A stretch of 64,000 nt of DNA from Acidimicrobiales bacterium (GCA_035316325.1 DATHJB010000212.1:85965-149964), one strand, 5' to 3'. Positions 25,401 through 33,966 are shown, counted from the first letter of the stretch. Notes: generated by a model from the sequence alone, not told the origin. A program made the numbers and translations.

Positions 25401-28400
25401 CCGCCGGGCCCGGTGGGACCGCCGGGGCTGCTCGGGACGGAGCTGCCGGGCCCGACTGCACCGGACGGGACCGGCGCGCGGACGGCCGGTGCCGGGGTCG
25501 AGGCGCCGGCTGCCGCGGCGGCGGGGGCGGAGGAGGGCGACGAGACGACGGCGGCCGCGGCCGGCTCGAGCTCGGGGTCGAGGCGGGCCGCCGGGTCCTC
25601 GACGGCACGGGCCGGGGGTGCTTCCATCTGCGTCCGGGCCGGGACGTCGTCGGCGCCCCGGACCACCGGCTGGTCACCGAGGTGGATCGGCTCGAAGTCG
25701 TCGAGGCCGGTGCCGGTGGGGGCGTCGACGCGGGGCTGGTCGAGGGCGTTGACCCGGGGGCCTTCCCCGAGGTGGATGGGGGCGAAGGCCTCGGGGTCGG
25801 CGACACGGGCCGGTGTGTCGACCGGCTGCGCCGGAGCTTCGGTCCGGGGTTGGCCGGCCGGCTGGGCCGCTGTGTCGACGCGGGGTTGGTCGACGGCGCC
25901 GACGGGGCTGTCGGCCGGGTTGACGACGTTCGGATCACCCGCGGCGGTGGTCGTCGTGTCGACCCGGGGCTGGTCGACGGTCTGGCCCGGGGCGGCCGGG
26001 TTGTCGGCCGGGTTGACGACGTTCGGGTCGCCGGCCGTCGTGGTGGTGTCGGCGGGGTTGTCGCCGGCCGTCGTGGTGGTGTCGGCGCCGGTGTTGTCGC
26101 CCGCTCCGGTGTTCGCCCCGGGGTTGTCGCCCGCTCCGGTGTTGGCGCCGGGGTTGTCGCCCGCTCCGGTGGTGGTCGTGCTGGTGTTGACCGGCTCGCC
26201 GGCTCCCGTGGTGCTCGTACCGGTCGGGAGGTCGTCGATACCCGAGGCCGGGATCTCGACCCTCGGGCCGTCGACGTTGGTCGGGACGATCGTCGGTGTG
26301 TCCGGCGTCGAGACCGGGACGGTCGGTGCGTTGCGGGCCGCCTTCCACGCGATGCCGCCCGCGACGCCCCCGCCCAGGATGCCGCCGACGCCGGCGTCGA
26401 TGCCGATGCTGGTCCAGTCGAGGACCGGCTGCCCGTTGATCGCCCGGGTGGTCATGCCGGCGCCCACGTTGACGACGGCCTCCGTGGCGGCCACGGTGCT
26501 CACCCGGGCGAGTGTGGGCATGGCGACCGAGGAGAGGCCCTTGGCGGCCAGCCCGGAGAGCCCGGCGCTGAGGGCGCCGATGCCGGCATCGATGAACACC
26601 TGCTTCCAGCTGACCTCGCCGGTCATCCCCATCTGCATGGAGTACGAGGCGCCGCCGCCGATCAGGGCGCCGCCGAGCAGCATCAGGCCGACGCCCAGGG
26701 GACCGCCGACCGGGATCACGGTGAGGACGACGCCCAGCGCCACCACGCCGATGCCGGCGACGACCTTCCAGTGCTTCTCCCACCAGCCCTTCTTGAAGTC
26801 GGCGCGGACCTCGGCGAGGGCCTCGTCGCTCAGGGCCTGGAGGCCCAGGGGATCGCAGAAGTTGACCGGGTCGTTGGCGGCGTAGTGGTAGGTGTTGTGG
26901 GTCCAGGGTGCGCCGGGGACCGGCGGCAGCGGGTCCGGGGAGAGGAAGCTGCGGGTCGTCGGGTCGTAGGCGCGGGCGCGCAGCCACACCAGGCCGTCGA
27001 TGCTGAGCTCCTGTCGGTGCCCGAACGCCAGGTCGGAGCCCGGGATGAGGACCGGGCCGCCACCCTGCGCCCGTCCCGCCCGGCCCCACGGGTCGAGGCC
27101 GGGGACGTCGTAGCGGTCGTCGACGGCGGGGAGCCAGTCGGGCATCCCGTCCGGTGCGACCAGGGCCGGCGCCACGGGTGCGCCGGGGGCCCCGGTGATG
27201 CGCTGGCCGGCGACGCCGACCAGGCGCGGCACGGGGTCGGTCGCGGCGTCCCAGGCCAGGGCGGTGTTGTCGACCGCGCACAGCCGCCCGAGGATGTCGT
27301 AGTCGAGCTGGTGGACGGTGGGGTCGTCGACGCCCACGGGTTCGATCAGGACGGCGCTGAGCCGGCCGCTGTCGGCGTCCCAGGTGTAGGAGCGGGTGCC
27401 GGCGGGGCCGACCTCCGACTCGCGGCGACCGGCGAGGTCCCAGGCCACGCGGGTGGTGCCGTCGTGGTCGTCGAGCTCGGTGAGCTGCCCGGCGGCGTCG
27501 TAGGTGAAGGCGCGGCGACCGTCGGGCGTGTCCTCGGTGGCGAGCCGGCCGGCGGCGTCCCAGCCGAACCGCCAGGTCGAGTCGTCGCGGCGGACCTCGG
27601 TGAGCTGCCCGGCGGGGTCGTAGCGGTAGTCGACGGTCGTGCCGTCGCCGTGGCGGGCGCGGGTGATCCGGCCGGTCACGTCGCGCACGTAGCGGACCTC
27701 GGCAGCGAGCGCGGCCGCGGCCTCGTCGGCGGAGCGGACCCGGGCCCAGGCGCTGAGCTGGCCGTGCCGCCAGGTGCGGCGCTCGTCGAGGCCGGCGCCG
27801 ACGACGCGGGTGGCGCGGCCGGCGGCGTCGCGCTCGACGACCACCCGGCCGAGCGCCGGGTCGGTGACGGTGACGGGGCGGCCGCCGGCGTCGAGGCGGA
27901 AGTGGGTGGTGGCCGGCTCCTGGCCGGGCAGCTCCAGGGTGTGGGCGACGAGGCGGCCCGCGGGGTCGTAGGTCCAGCCCTGGGTGGCGGTGATGGTGGT
28001 CTCGCCGACGAGGTTGCCGTCGACGTCCCACTCGTGGCGCAGCAGCACCTGGCCGTCGGGTGTGGCGACCTCGCTGATCCGGCCCAGCTCGTCGCGCACC
28101 AGCGCCGGGCCGTCGGCGTCCCCGCCTTCGCCGGAGGCATCGGAGGCATCGGGCTCGTCGCTGTCGTCGAGGAGCTCGTGGACGGTGCCGTCGGGCTCGG
28201 TGATCGACACCAGGCGCCCGTCGACGTCGTAGACGCGGGTCGTCTCCCGGCCCAGCGGGTCGACGGTGGCCGTCAGCCGGCCGCAGGCGTCGTAGACGTG
28301 GGTCGTGCGAGCGCCGAGGGGGTCGATCTCGGCCACCAGGTTGTCGCGGCCGTCGTACTCGTAGGTGGTGGTGCCGCCGTTGGCGTCGGTGGTGGCGATC

Positions 28401-31060
28401 GTGCGGCCGGCGGCGTCGTGGGCGATCCGGGTGACGCCCCCGGTGGGCGACGTGACGGCGACCTGCCGGCCGGCGGCGTCGTACTCGTAGGTGGTGGTGC
28501 CGCCGTTGGCGGTGGTGGAGGAGACGACCCGGCTGCAGGCGTCGTAGCTGTGGCGGGTGCGGTCGCCGGTGGCCTCCAGCAGCTCGACGACGTTGCCGTC
28601 GGCGTCGTAGCGGACCCGGGTGCGGCTGCCGGTCGGGTCGATCATCTCGGCCATCCGGCCGCAGTCGTCGTAGCGGTAGCGGGTGATGCTGCCGGTGGGG
28701 CCGGTGGCCAGCGACAGGCGCCCGCCCGGCGTGTAGCCGAACCGGGTGGTGGCGCCGCTGGGCTGGACCAGCACGGCGACGCGGCCGCAGCCGTCGTACT
28801 CGGAGCGGGCCTCGGTGCCGTCGGCCCGGCCCAGGGTGGCGACGTTGCCGGCGGCGTCGTAGCCGACCGTGACCTCCGCCGCGTCGGGGAGGCCGGCGAA
28901 GCCGGCGGCGAGGAACATCTGGAAGGGCAGTGCGTCGGGGTCCTGGCGGGCGGTGGGCCCGAGGAGGCTGCCGGCGTGGGCGGCGGTGAGGGCGAGGGGC
29001 CGCCCGGCCTCGTCGCGGGGGATCTCCTGGCGCTTGCCGGACGGGGCGTCGGTGGCGCTGACCTCGCCCTCGGGGTCGTGGCGCCGGTGCCAGGTGTGGC
29101 CGAGCGGGTCGACGGTGGCGACGGGGCGCTGGCAGCCGTCGTGCTCGGTGCGCCACGTGTGGCCGAGGGGGTCGAGGATCGCGGCGACGTTGCCCTGGGT
29201 GTCGTAGTCGTAGCGGGTGGTCCCGCCGAGCGGGTCGACGACCTCACTGCGCTCGCCGTGGGCGCCGTAGCGGGTCTCCTCGCGGTTGCCGAGCGGGTCG
29301 ACGACGGCCAGCACGCGGCCGGCGGGGGAGTGCTCGGTGCGCCACACGCTGCCGTCGGGGTCGGTGCGGGTGACGACGCGGCCGGCGGCGTCGTGGCCGA
29401 AGCGCACGACGTGGCCGAGCGGGCTGGTGACGGCGGCGGTCTGGCCGTGGGCGTTGTACTCGTAGCGACGGACGCCACCGGACGGGTCGGTGCTGGTGAC
29501 CACCCGGCCCTCGTCGTCGTAGGTGAACGAGAGGCGGTAGCCGTCGGGGTCGGTCACGGCCAGCACCAGGCCGTCGTCGCCGAGCTCGGTGCGGACGGTG
29601 CCACCCTCGGGGTCGCGCATCGACGACGGCCGCCGCTGGTCGCCGTCGTAGCCGTAGGTGGTGGTGCCGGCCGGGGTGGTCACGGCGACGAGGCGGTGCC
29701 GGTCGTCCCAGGCCTGCTCCTCCCAGGTGCCGCCGGGGAGCTCGGTCCGGACCTGCCGGCCGTGCTCGTCGTAGGTGTAGCGGGTGACCCCACCCCGGCG
29801 GTCGGTCATCGCCGCCACCTGACCGCCGGCGGTCCACAGGTTGGTGGTCGTGCCGCCCTCGCCGTCGACGACCTGCTCGAGCTGGCCGCGCTCGTCGTGG
29901 TACCAGGCGTTGAGCGGGCCGCCGTCGGTGTCGTCGACCTCGGTGACCAGGCCGGGCCGGTACCAGAAGCGGATCCGGCGCCCGAAGGGCGTGAGCTGCT
30001 GGACCACCCGGCCCTGGATGTCGTAGTTGTTGCGGGCCTCCACCACACCGTCCGCGTCGACGACCGCGGTGATGCGACCCTTGTCGTCCCACTCGTAGGT
30101 GCGCCGGCCCTGGGGGCCGTCGCAACCGGTGAGCTGGCCGGCCTCGTCGTAGGCGTAGGTGACCTTGCGCCCGTCGTCGGCCTCGACGGCGACGACACGG
30201 GTGCGGGCGGCGTCCCAGGTGAGGGTGACGCCGCGGCCGCGCACGTGCCGCATGCCGAGCAGCTGCTCGCCCCGCCACGACAGCCGCATCTGGTCGCCGG
30301 GGCCCTTGTCGAGCAGGGTGGGCCGACCATCGGCGTCGAAGTGCCAGGTGAGGTCCTCGAGGGGGAAGACGAGGCGGAGGGGCGCTGCGGGGTGCTCGGG
30401 GTGGTGCTCGACGTGGCCCTGGGTGCCGGGGAGGGTCCCGTCGGCCATGGGGATGCGGCCGGCCTGGCCGTCGGGGCCCAGCCAGGTGGCGAAGCGCTCG
30501 GACGCCGACAGCACCAGCCGGGCCGAGGCGATGCTCGACCAGCCCGGACCGAACGGGCCGACGAACCGGTGGCGGCTGTTGTAGGTGCGCCGGAACCCGA
30601 ACCACCCGAAGGCGGGCCCGAAGCCGAGGTCGTCCTCGACCTCGTAGAAGTTGCCGGACGCCGTGTTGACCGGATCGTTGGAGAAGCCCGACGTGGTCGG
30701 GATGCCGGTGAGCTTCACCTGGTCGATCGTCATGTCGGGCCGCGGGCCCGTCAGCCCCGCCGCCGCCAGCGCCGCCTGGATCTCGGTGTCGGTGGCCTCG
30801 CGGCCGAGCCGCGCGTCGGTGTCCTCGAACACCTGGGCGACGGTGTTGAGGTAGTCGATGTCCTTGCCGTTCAGGTCGACCCAGGTGAGGATCTGCCCGA
30901 GCAGGGCGGCCGCGTCGAGCGCCCCGAACTCCTTGCTGTTGTTGAACCCGTTGTGCGCGCCGCTCAGGGTCTCCTGCGCGGTGCGGATGGCCGTGTCGAG
31001 CTTGCCCAGCTCGCCCGCGGCCGACCGCAGGGTCCCGATCCTCGCCGACAGTGATGCCAC
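22454..31060 (-). CDS. Giant RHS-repeat polymorphic toxin with deaminase-like, papain-like and RNase A-like domains
   Basis: 2868 residues, predicted exported effector. Order: helical N-terminus (1-~115) of the type seen in type VII effectors; DUF6531-like segment with PVNTASGNFYEVEDDLGFG; an RHS/YD-repeat shell (~170-1370) with many YDxxGR units; and the RHS core end ARAYDPTTRSFLSPDPL. Hydrophobic helices follow at ~1425-1540, then a long Pro/Thr/Gly-rich linker with tandem repeats. A deaminase-like domain (~1910-2105) has HAED (His1989, Glu1991) and PCNTRC (Cys2029, Cys2033). After a second Pro-rich linker comes a papain-like domain with NCTDN (Cys2538), AAHVF (His2634) and WVDPQ (Asp2650). 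The C-terminal RNase A-like domain (~2725-2855) has His2740 and STFDNGHTADFWVDQAI. GTG start at 31060; a WXG-like gene ends 18 bp upstream and the candidate immunity gene follows. Confidence 0.88.
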   Translation of the reverse strand: MASLSARIGTLRSAAGELGKLDTAIRTAQETLSGAHNGFNNSKEFGALDAAALLGQILTWVDLNGKDIDYLNTVAQVFEDTDARLGREATDTEIQAALAAAGLTGPRPDMTIDQVKLTGIPTTSGFSNDPVNTASGNFYEVEDDLGFGPAFGWFGFRRTYNSRHRFVGPFGPGWSSIASARLVLSASERFATWLGPDGQAGRIPMADGTLPGTQGHVEHHPEHPAAPLRLVFPLEDLTWHFDADGRPTLLDKGPGDQMRLSWRGEQLLGMRHVRGRGVTLTWDAARTRVVAVEADDGRKVTYAYDEAGQLTGCDGPQGRRTYEWDDKGRITAVVDADGVVEARNNYDIQGRVVQQLTPFGRRIRFWYRPGLVTEVDDTDGGPLNAWYHDERGQLEQVVDGEGGTTTNLWTAGGQVAAMTDRRGGVTRYTYDEHGRQVRTELPGGTWEEQAWDDRHRLVAVTTPAGTTTYGYDGDQRRPSSMRDPEGGTVRTELGDDGLVLAVTDPDGYRLSFTYDDEGRVVTSTDPSGGVRRYEYNAHGQTAAVTSPLGHVVRFGHDAAGRVVTRTDPDGSVWRTEHSPAGRVLAVVDPLGNREETRYGAHGERSEVVDPLGGTTRYDYDTQGNVAAILDPLGHTWRTEHDGCQRPVATVDPLGHTWHRRHDPEGEVSATDAPSGKRQEIPRDEAGRPLALTAAHAGSLLGPTARQDPDALPFQMFLAAGFAGLPDAAEVTVGYDAAGNVATLGRADGTEARSEYDGCGRVAVLVQPSGATTRFGYTPGGRLSLATGPTGSITRYRYDDCGRMAEMIDPTGSRTRVRYDADGNVVELLEATGDRTRHSYDACSRVVSSTTANGGTTTYEYDAAGRQVAVTSPTGGVTRIAHDAAGRTIATTDANGGTTTYEYDGRDNLVAEIDPLGARTTHVYDACGRLTATVDPLGRETTRVYDVDGRLVSITEPDGTVHELLDDSDEPDASDASGEGGDADGPALVRDELGRISEVATPDGQVLLRHEWDVDGNLVGETTITATQGWTYDPAGRLVAHTLELPGQEPATTHFRLDAGGRPVTVTDPALGRVVVERDAAGRATRVVGAGLDERRTWRHGQLSAWARVRSADEAAAALAAEVRYVRDVTGRITRARHGDGTTVDYRYDPAGQLTEVRRDDSTWRFGWDAAGRLATEDTPDGRRAFTYDAAGQLTELDDHDGTTRVAWDLAGRRESEVGPAGTRSYTWDADSGRLSAVLIEPVGVDDPTVHQLDYDILGRLCAVDNTALAWDAATDPVPRLVGVAGQRITGAPGAPVAPALVAPDGMPDWLPAVDDRYDVPGLDPWGRAGRAQGGGPVLIPGSDLAFGHRQELSIDGLVWLRARAYDPTTRSFLSPDPLPPVPGAPWTHNTYHYAANDPVNFCDPLGLQALSDEALAEVRADFKKGWWEKHWKVVAGIGVVALGVVLTVIPVGGPLGVGLMLLGGALIGGGASYSMQMGMTGEVSWKQVFIDAGIGALSAGLSGLAAKGLSSVAMPTLARVSTVAATEAVVNVGAGMTTRAINGQPVLDWTSIGIDAGVGGILGGGVAGGIAWKAARNAPTVPVSTPDTPTIVPTNVDGPRVEIPASGIDDLPTGTSTTGAGEPVNTSTTTTGAGDNPGANTGAGDNPGANTGAGDNTGADTTTTAGDNPADTTTTAGDPNVVNPADNPAAPGQTVDQPRVDTTTTAAGDPNVVNPADSPVGAVDQPRVDTAAQPAGQPRTEAPAQPVDTPARVADPEAFAPIHLGEGPRVNALDQPRVDAPTGTGLDDFEPIHLGDQPVVRGADDVPARTQMEAPPARAVEDPAARLDPELEPAAAAVVSSPSSAPAAAAAGASTPAPAVRAPVPSGAVGPGSSVPSSPGGPTGPGGSGPGGPGGPGAGAPPPRFPPRRPSQWHDIADPGLQGNALLPDGTRVGDHFHGPTSRLPRDARDLTAGFVTVDGQIPPSMRAADPSIAANPGNAVRFSGNGLHAEDVVIQSGDLQRAVQDAAELAAATGNRVPVNLVINRSPCNTRCPTTITNYVTRELPGALVRPPRISQVDWDAALRNVDIELHVPHAYEPPRIADRTTTGDLLQLESSGVRVVVYQPRPGEYRPGNPAAGGKGSGGNDGGSGEALNETLTHLDDYRLTTGSRPPRHWTETGEPPGPEGLPPSGGPDPGPDVPGGPRTTDPTTPQSRADTPAAPQARTGGPADVSPPARPVEPPAARPADPPTGRPTEPPAARPTDPPVGRPTEPPGGRPVEPPAARPADPAQPTGPRPVDQPSGPRTGEEVPGPRAGEPGSPTTPAARAGEPESPGVRGGEADPAAPPGARDVDVPGGTGGGAGPRGAPDAPGRPAPDGHPAPDGQPSSSPEPVDGTAVDGTAQVPPRPDSTPAPLQPVPPPRLNPGFRPVIKPETPAKWWQINRKLKGLKESLFPKSVRMETPPPPGQAPAHLHPTHQIDLLIQQQYVRQVFHPSPVDVGQRVSDLYPHRFAPTPGADQRLADAIEQFGRENPEQWLDFVNPHFNAGNGGMNAYGTNCTDNMRAYADARQGAQPYAASGDRAFFEADLTAWWAGAVPNNTIYAQNLGDLGLFQQRAWSHVALQLRGHPPGTVAIVGVGWEPYMVNGVAQRGAAHVFGAEVAPDGTLRWVDPQPKPPVYRPWPPQYPNRVRFVQSMFRRPDEMVWRTDSPLDQYRAVPSAPIDGPFQSNITPYRFEGGTLAMHDGLPSLTGGQPGPALTEHMGAADSFMEHRLWQNPDLPYHSTFDNGHTADFWVDQAIGSNQARVDQWLQGSTDARLTIDQPFSSVTGRAMVQGQSTSVPATGVKVVLERRPPGSWPAYLIVKAQPSLVAPPPPPTFPPTVAGPAGVS
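26083..26180 (-). repeat. 30-bp tandem repeat inside the RHS toxin gene
   Basis: About three head-to-tail units encode TGAGDNPGAN, TGAGDNPGAN and TGAGDNTGAD in the linker after the RHS core. On the plus strand the word GGGTTGTCGCCCGCTCCGGT recurs. Such repeats can change copy number by slippage and would lengthen or shorten the flexible tether between the RHS shell and the toxin modules. Confidence 0.7.
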
Positions 31061-31078
31061 GATTCCGCCGCCGTCCCC

Positions 31079-31621
31079 TCAGGCCTCGACGGTGGCCGGT
31101 GGTGCCTCGAGGAACGGCTCCTCCACCTTCTCCGGCATCGGGCCGATCTCGGGGATCGACTCCCAGTCGGGGTCGTTGCCGATGAGGTCGTTGAACGAAT
31201 CCCACACGCTGTCGTTGTTGCGGTAGCTCTCGCGCCGCTCCAGCCACTCGCGGGCGGCCTGGCGCCGCTCGTTCTCGCGGCGGGCGGCGGCGAGCAGGTT
31301 CTTCTCGCCGATGCCGGTGGTGGCCAGCTGGGCGAACCCTTCCTGGAACGCCTCCGGCACCGACGTGGTGTTGCCGTCGATCATCGCCGCCGCCTGGTAC
31401 AGCGCCCCGCAGATCTCGGCGCCGTCCTTGTAGCCCTGCTCGAAGCGGGCCGCGTAGGCCTCCTGGGTCTGGCCGACCCACTGGGTGGCCGCCGCCACGA
31501 CGTGGTCCATGCGCCCCTTGTTCTGCCCCCAGATCGTGTTGGCCGCCGTGCGGTACGCCGTCGCCAGCGTGGTGTAGACGGTCAGGTCGAGGTCCGGGAG
31601 GGCCTTCAGGTCATCGCCCAT
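31079..31621 (-). CDS. WXG100-like protein encoded upstream of the RHS toxin
   Basis: A 180-residue mostly helical protein. Two long helices flank ATQWVGQTQEAY, a WxG turn, as in WXG100/ESAT-6-like proteins. The extra C-terminal ~80 residues include a charged helix (ARRENERRQAAREWLERR) and an acidic, proline-rich tail. It ends 18 bp before the RHS toxin gene. In type VII systems such partners pair with the helical N-terminus of the effector to form a secretion-competent complex, and that role is inferred here. ATG at 31621. Confidence 0.8.
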   Translation of the reverse strand: MGDDLKALPDLDLTVYTTLATAYRTAANTIWGQNKGRMDHVVAAATQWVGQTQEAYAARFEQGYKDGAEICGALYQAAAMIDGNTTSVPEAFQEGFAQLATTGIGEKNLLAAARRENERRQAAREWLERRESYRNNDSVWDSFNDLIGNDPDWESIPEIGPMPEKVEEPFLEAPPATVEA

Positions 31622-31643
31622 GCCGCCAAGATGTCACTCCTGC

Positions 31644-31661
31644 GCGCGGAAAGTGCCGCGC
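31644..31661. other. Small intergenic hairpin between pseudokinase and WXG-like genes
   Basis: GCGCGG (31644-31649) pairs with CCGCGC (31656-31661) around a 6-nt loop, in the 56-bp gap between two minus-strand genes. No T-tract follows. It may attenuate transcription or set mRNA stability between the kinase-like gene and the toxin operon; no further evidence. Confidence 0.35.
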
Positions 31662-31677
31662 CCTCGGAGGACTTGGG

Positions 31678-33966
31678 TCAGTCGCGGCGGACGGTGGTGG
31701 GGGAGGCGCCCCGGATGCAGGCCGCGGGGCTGAGCGCCTCGTCGGGCAGGTCGGCGGCGAGGAGCGCCGGGGCCGGCGGCGGGTTCGACGTGGTGGTCAC
31801 GGCGAAGCAGTAGCCGTTGGCGGCGGCCAGCGAGTTGCCGGGCACCAGCAGCGCCGTGCCGGTCTCGGCGGGGAGCAGGCGGGGTGTCTCGGTCTCCGAC
31901 AGGACCAGCACCATCTGGTTGCCGTCGGAGCCGCCGTCCCAGTCGAGCTGCACGCCCGACGGGTTCTCCACCGCGGTGACCGCGACGTGGGGGATCTCCT
32001 CGTCGGCGGGTGGTGCCCCCGACGTGGCGGAGGCGTCCGCGTCGTTGGCGGCGTCGCTCTCGGCCGGGTCCTTCGTGGTGACCGCCCAGGCCAGCCCGGC
32101 GCCCAGCACGACGACCAGCGCCACCAGCACGATCACCGGCAGTGCCCGCATCGGCGGGGCGGCGGTGGTCGGGGCGTCGCCGTCGCGGGGCCGCAGGTCC
32201 AGGCTCTGCACCCCGGCGAACGGCGACCGCACCTCGGTGCCGGGCGGGGCAGCGAGGTCCTGCCACGACGGTGACGGGGCCGGTTCCACCGCGGTTGCCG
32301 GCGCCGCGGGTTCGAGGACGGAGGCGCTGTCGGGCCCGCTCACCGGGCCCCAGGCGGAGTCGGCACCCTTGGCGTGGGAGTCGAACGACCGGACCTTCGG
32401 CGCCGGAGCCGGCTCGCCGCGCATCTCGGCGCGGGCCTCGGGGGTCATCCCGAACTCGAACGCCTCGCCGTTCACGTGGTCGGTCGACGGTGGCGGCGCG
32501 AACGAGTCGCCCGAGCCCAGGTCGACGTATCCCGAGCGAACGACGGGCGCTTCGGGCGGCGGCGCTGCCCACGTCGGCACCGGGAGGGAGTCGAGGTCGA
32601 ACGACTCGGGCCCGGCCGCCGGGGCCGACGTCGGGGGTGGGAACGGGTCGAAGCCGTTGCCGTTGGGCCCGGGCAGCGGGTCCGGTGGGGCGGGGAAGGG
32701 GTCGAAGCCGTTGCCGTTGGGCCCGGGCGGTGGTGCCGGTGGGGCGGGGAAGGGGTCGTGGCCGAAGCCGTTGGATCCGGGCGGCGGGTCGAACGGGTTC
32801 GACGTCGGCGGTGGGAACGGGCCGGGATCGAAGCCGTTCGACGGGGCCGACGTGGGGGGCGGGAACGGGCCGGGGACGAGGGGCTCGGGCAGCGGGGGAG
32901 GGGCGGTCGGCAGCGGCGTCGGGGGCTCGGCGGCCACAGGGGGAGCAGGCGCCGGTGTCGGCTCGGGTGCCGCGGCATCCGGCTCCTCGGGGGCCGGCAC
33001 GAAGACCCGCTGCATCGGCTGGCTCGGCGGCGCCGGCTCCACCACCGGGGCGACCGCCAGCCGGGGCTCGGTCGAGGCGTCGCTGGCCAGGCGGATGCTG
33101 GCGGCCACGTCGAGCACGATCGGCTGCGACACCGGCAGGCCCAGCTCCTTCTGGCACGACTGCAGCTCGCGGGCGAACGCCAGCGCCCGGGCCTGCCGGT
33201 CCTCCGGCTCCGACCGCAGCGCCCGTCGCAGGGTCTCCTCCAGCGAGCCCGGCACGTCGGACCGCCCCAGCGGCGGCACGTCGTGCTGCAGGATGCGGAC
33301 CAGCAGCGCCGCCGTCGTGTCGTCGTCGCCCCGCTGGTACGGCGCCCGGCCCGCGAGCGCGGCGTACAGGGTCGAGGCCAGGGCGTAGACGTCGGTGGCC
33401 GGGATCACCGGCCGCGCCTCCAGCACCTCGGGCGGGGCGTGGAACGACATCGGGCTCACGAGAGCGGCCAGCCCACCCCGGTCGACCAGCGGCACCAGGC
33501 CCAGGTCGGCCAGCGCCGGCTCACCCTCGTTGGACAGCAGCACCCGGGCGGGATGGATGCCGCCGTGCACCACCTCGGCCCGGTGGGCGGTCTCCAGGGC
33601 CCCGGCGAGCTGGACGCCCATGTGCAGCACGTCGTCGATCGACTGCGGCTGGCGGCCCTCCACCCGGGTCTGCAGCGTGCCCCGCTCGTAGATCTCCGTG
33701 GCCACGTAGGGCTGGCGCTCGAAGGTGAGGCCGCTCTCCAGCATCGTGACGATGTGCGGGTGCGCCCCGAGCCTCCGGGCGACCTCGAACGACCGGTCGA
33801 AGCGGCGCTGGGCGCGTTCGTTGGGCAGAGCTGTGGTGTAGACGGTCAGCGCCACCCAGCGGCCCAGGGCGTCGGCCTGCGCGCTGTAGATGGTGCTCGT
33901 AGGTCCGTATCCCAGCGGTGATAGGGCGCGAAACCCCGAAATCTCTGGCGCAGCGGCAAGGGCCAT
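31678..33966 (-). CDS. Membrane-anchored Ser/Thr protein kinase-like protein, predicted pseudokinase
   Basis: 762 residues. A protein-kinase fold spans ~1-265, with a Gly-loop (LGYGPTSTIYSA), an APE-like motif (HAPPEVL) and a DVYALA helix. Catalytic residues are missing. The VAIK lysine position reads VALTVY, the HRDxxxxN loop reads HGGIHPARV, and only the DFG-equivalent Asp remains (ADLGLV). A Pro-rich repeat region (GFDPFPAPP units) leads to one membrane helix at ~607-628 and an outer FN3-like domain ending in GYCFAV. It probably senses or scaffolds at the membrane rather than phosphorylates. Position in front of the WXG-like and toxin genes suggests control of the secretion system, perhaps through the FHA region of the EssC protein. 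ATG at 33966 chosen; an in-frame TTG at 34008 is possible. Confidence 0.82.
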   Translation of the reverse strand: MALAAAPEISGFRALSPLGYGPTSTIYSAQADALGRWVALTVYTTALPNERAQRRFDRSFEVARRLGAHPHIVTMLESGLTFERQPYVATEIYERGTLQTRVEGRQPQSIDDVLHMGVQLAGALETAHRAEVVHGGIHPARVLLSNEGEPALADLGLVPLVDRGGLAALVSPMSFHAPPEVLEARPVIPATDVYALASTLYAALAGRAPYQRGDDDTTAALLVRILQHDVPPLGRSDVPGSLEETLRRALRSEPEDRQARALAFARELQSCQKELGLPVSQPIVLDVAASIRLASDASTEPRLAVAPVVEPAPPSQPMQRVFVPAPEEPDAAAPEPTPAPAPPVAAEPPTPLPTAPPPLPEPLVPGPFPPPTSAPSNGFDPGPFPPPTSNPFDPPPGSNGFGHDPFPAPPAPPPGPNGNGFDPFPAPPDPLPGPNGNGFDPFPPPTSAPAAGPESFDLDSLPVPTWAAPPPEAPVVRSGYVDLGSGDSFAPPPSTDHVNGEAFEFGMTPEARAEMRGEPAPAPKVRSFDSHAKGADSAWGPVSGPDSASVLEPAAPATAVEPAPSPSWQDLAAPPGTEVRSPFAGVQSLDLRPRDGDAPTTAAPPMRALPVIVLVALVVVLGAGLAWAVTTKDPAESDAANDADASATSGAPPADEEIPHVAVTAVENPSGVQLDWDGGSDGNQMVLVLSETETPRLLPAETGTALLVPGNSLAAANGYCFAVTTTSNPPPAPALLAADLPDEALSPAACIRGASPTTVRRD

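Noticed and set aside
26083..26180. Tandem 30-bp repeats considered as a CRISPR array.
   Set aside because: The units are contiguous with no spacers, are in frame and encode a Gly/Asn/Asp linker; no cas genes are nearby.
22895..31054. A 2719-residue open frame on the plus strand opposite the RHS toxin gene.
   Set aside because: It is a by-product of extreme GC bias in third positions. The translation is low-complexity (Gly, Val, Ala, Arg, His) with no domain, while the opposite strand has RHS repeats and catalytic motifs.
31678..33966. Annotation as an active serine/threonine kinase.
   Set aside because: The catalytic Lys, Asp and Asn are all substituted; only the fold and the DFG-equivalent Asp remain.
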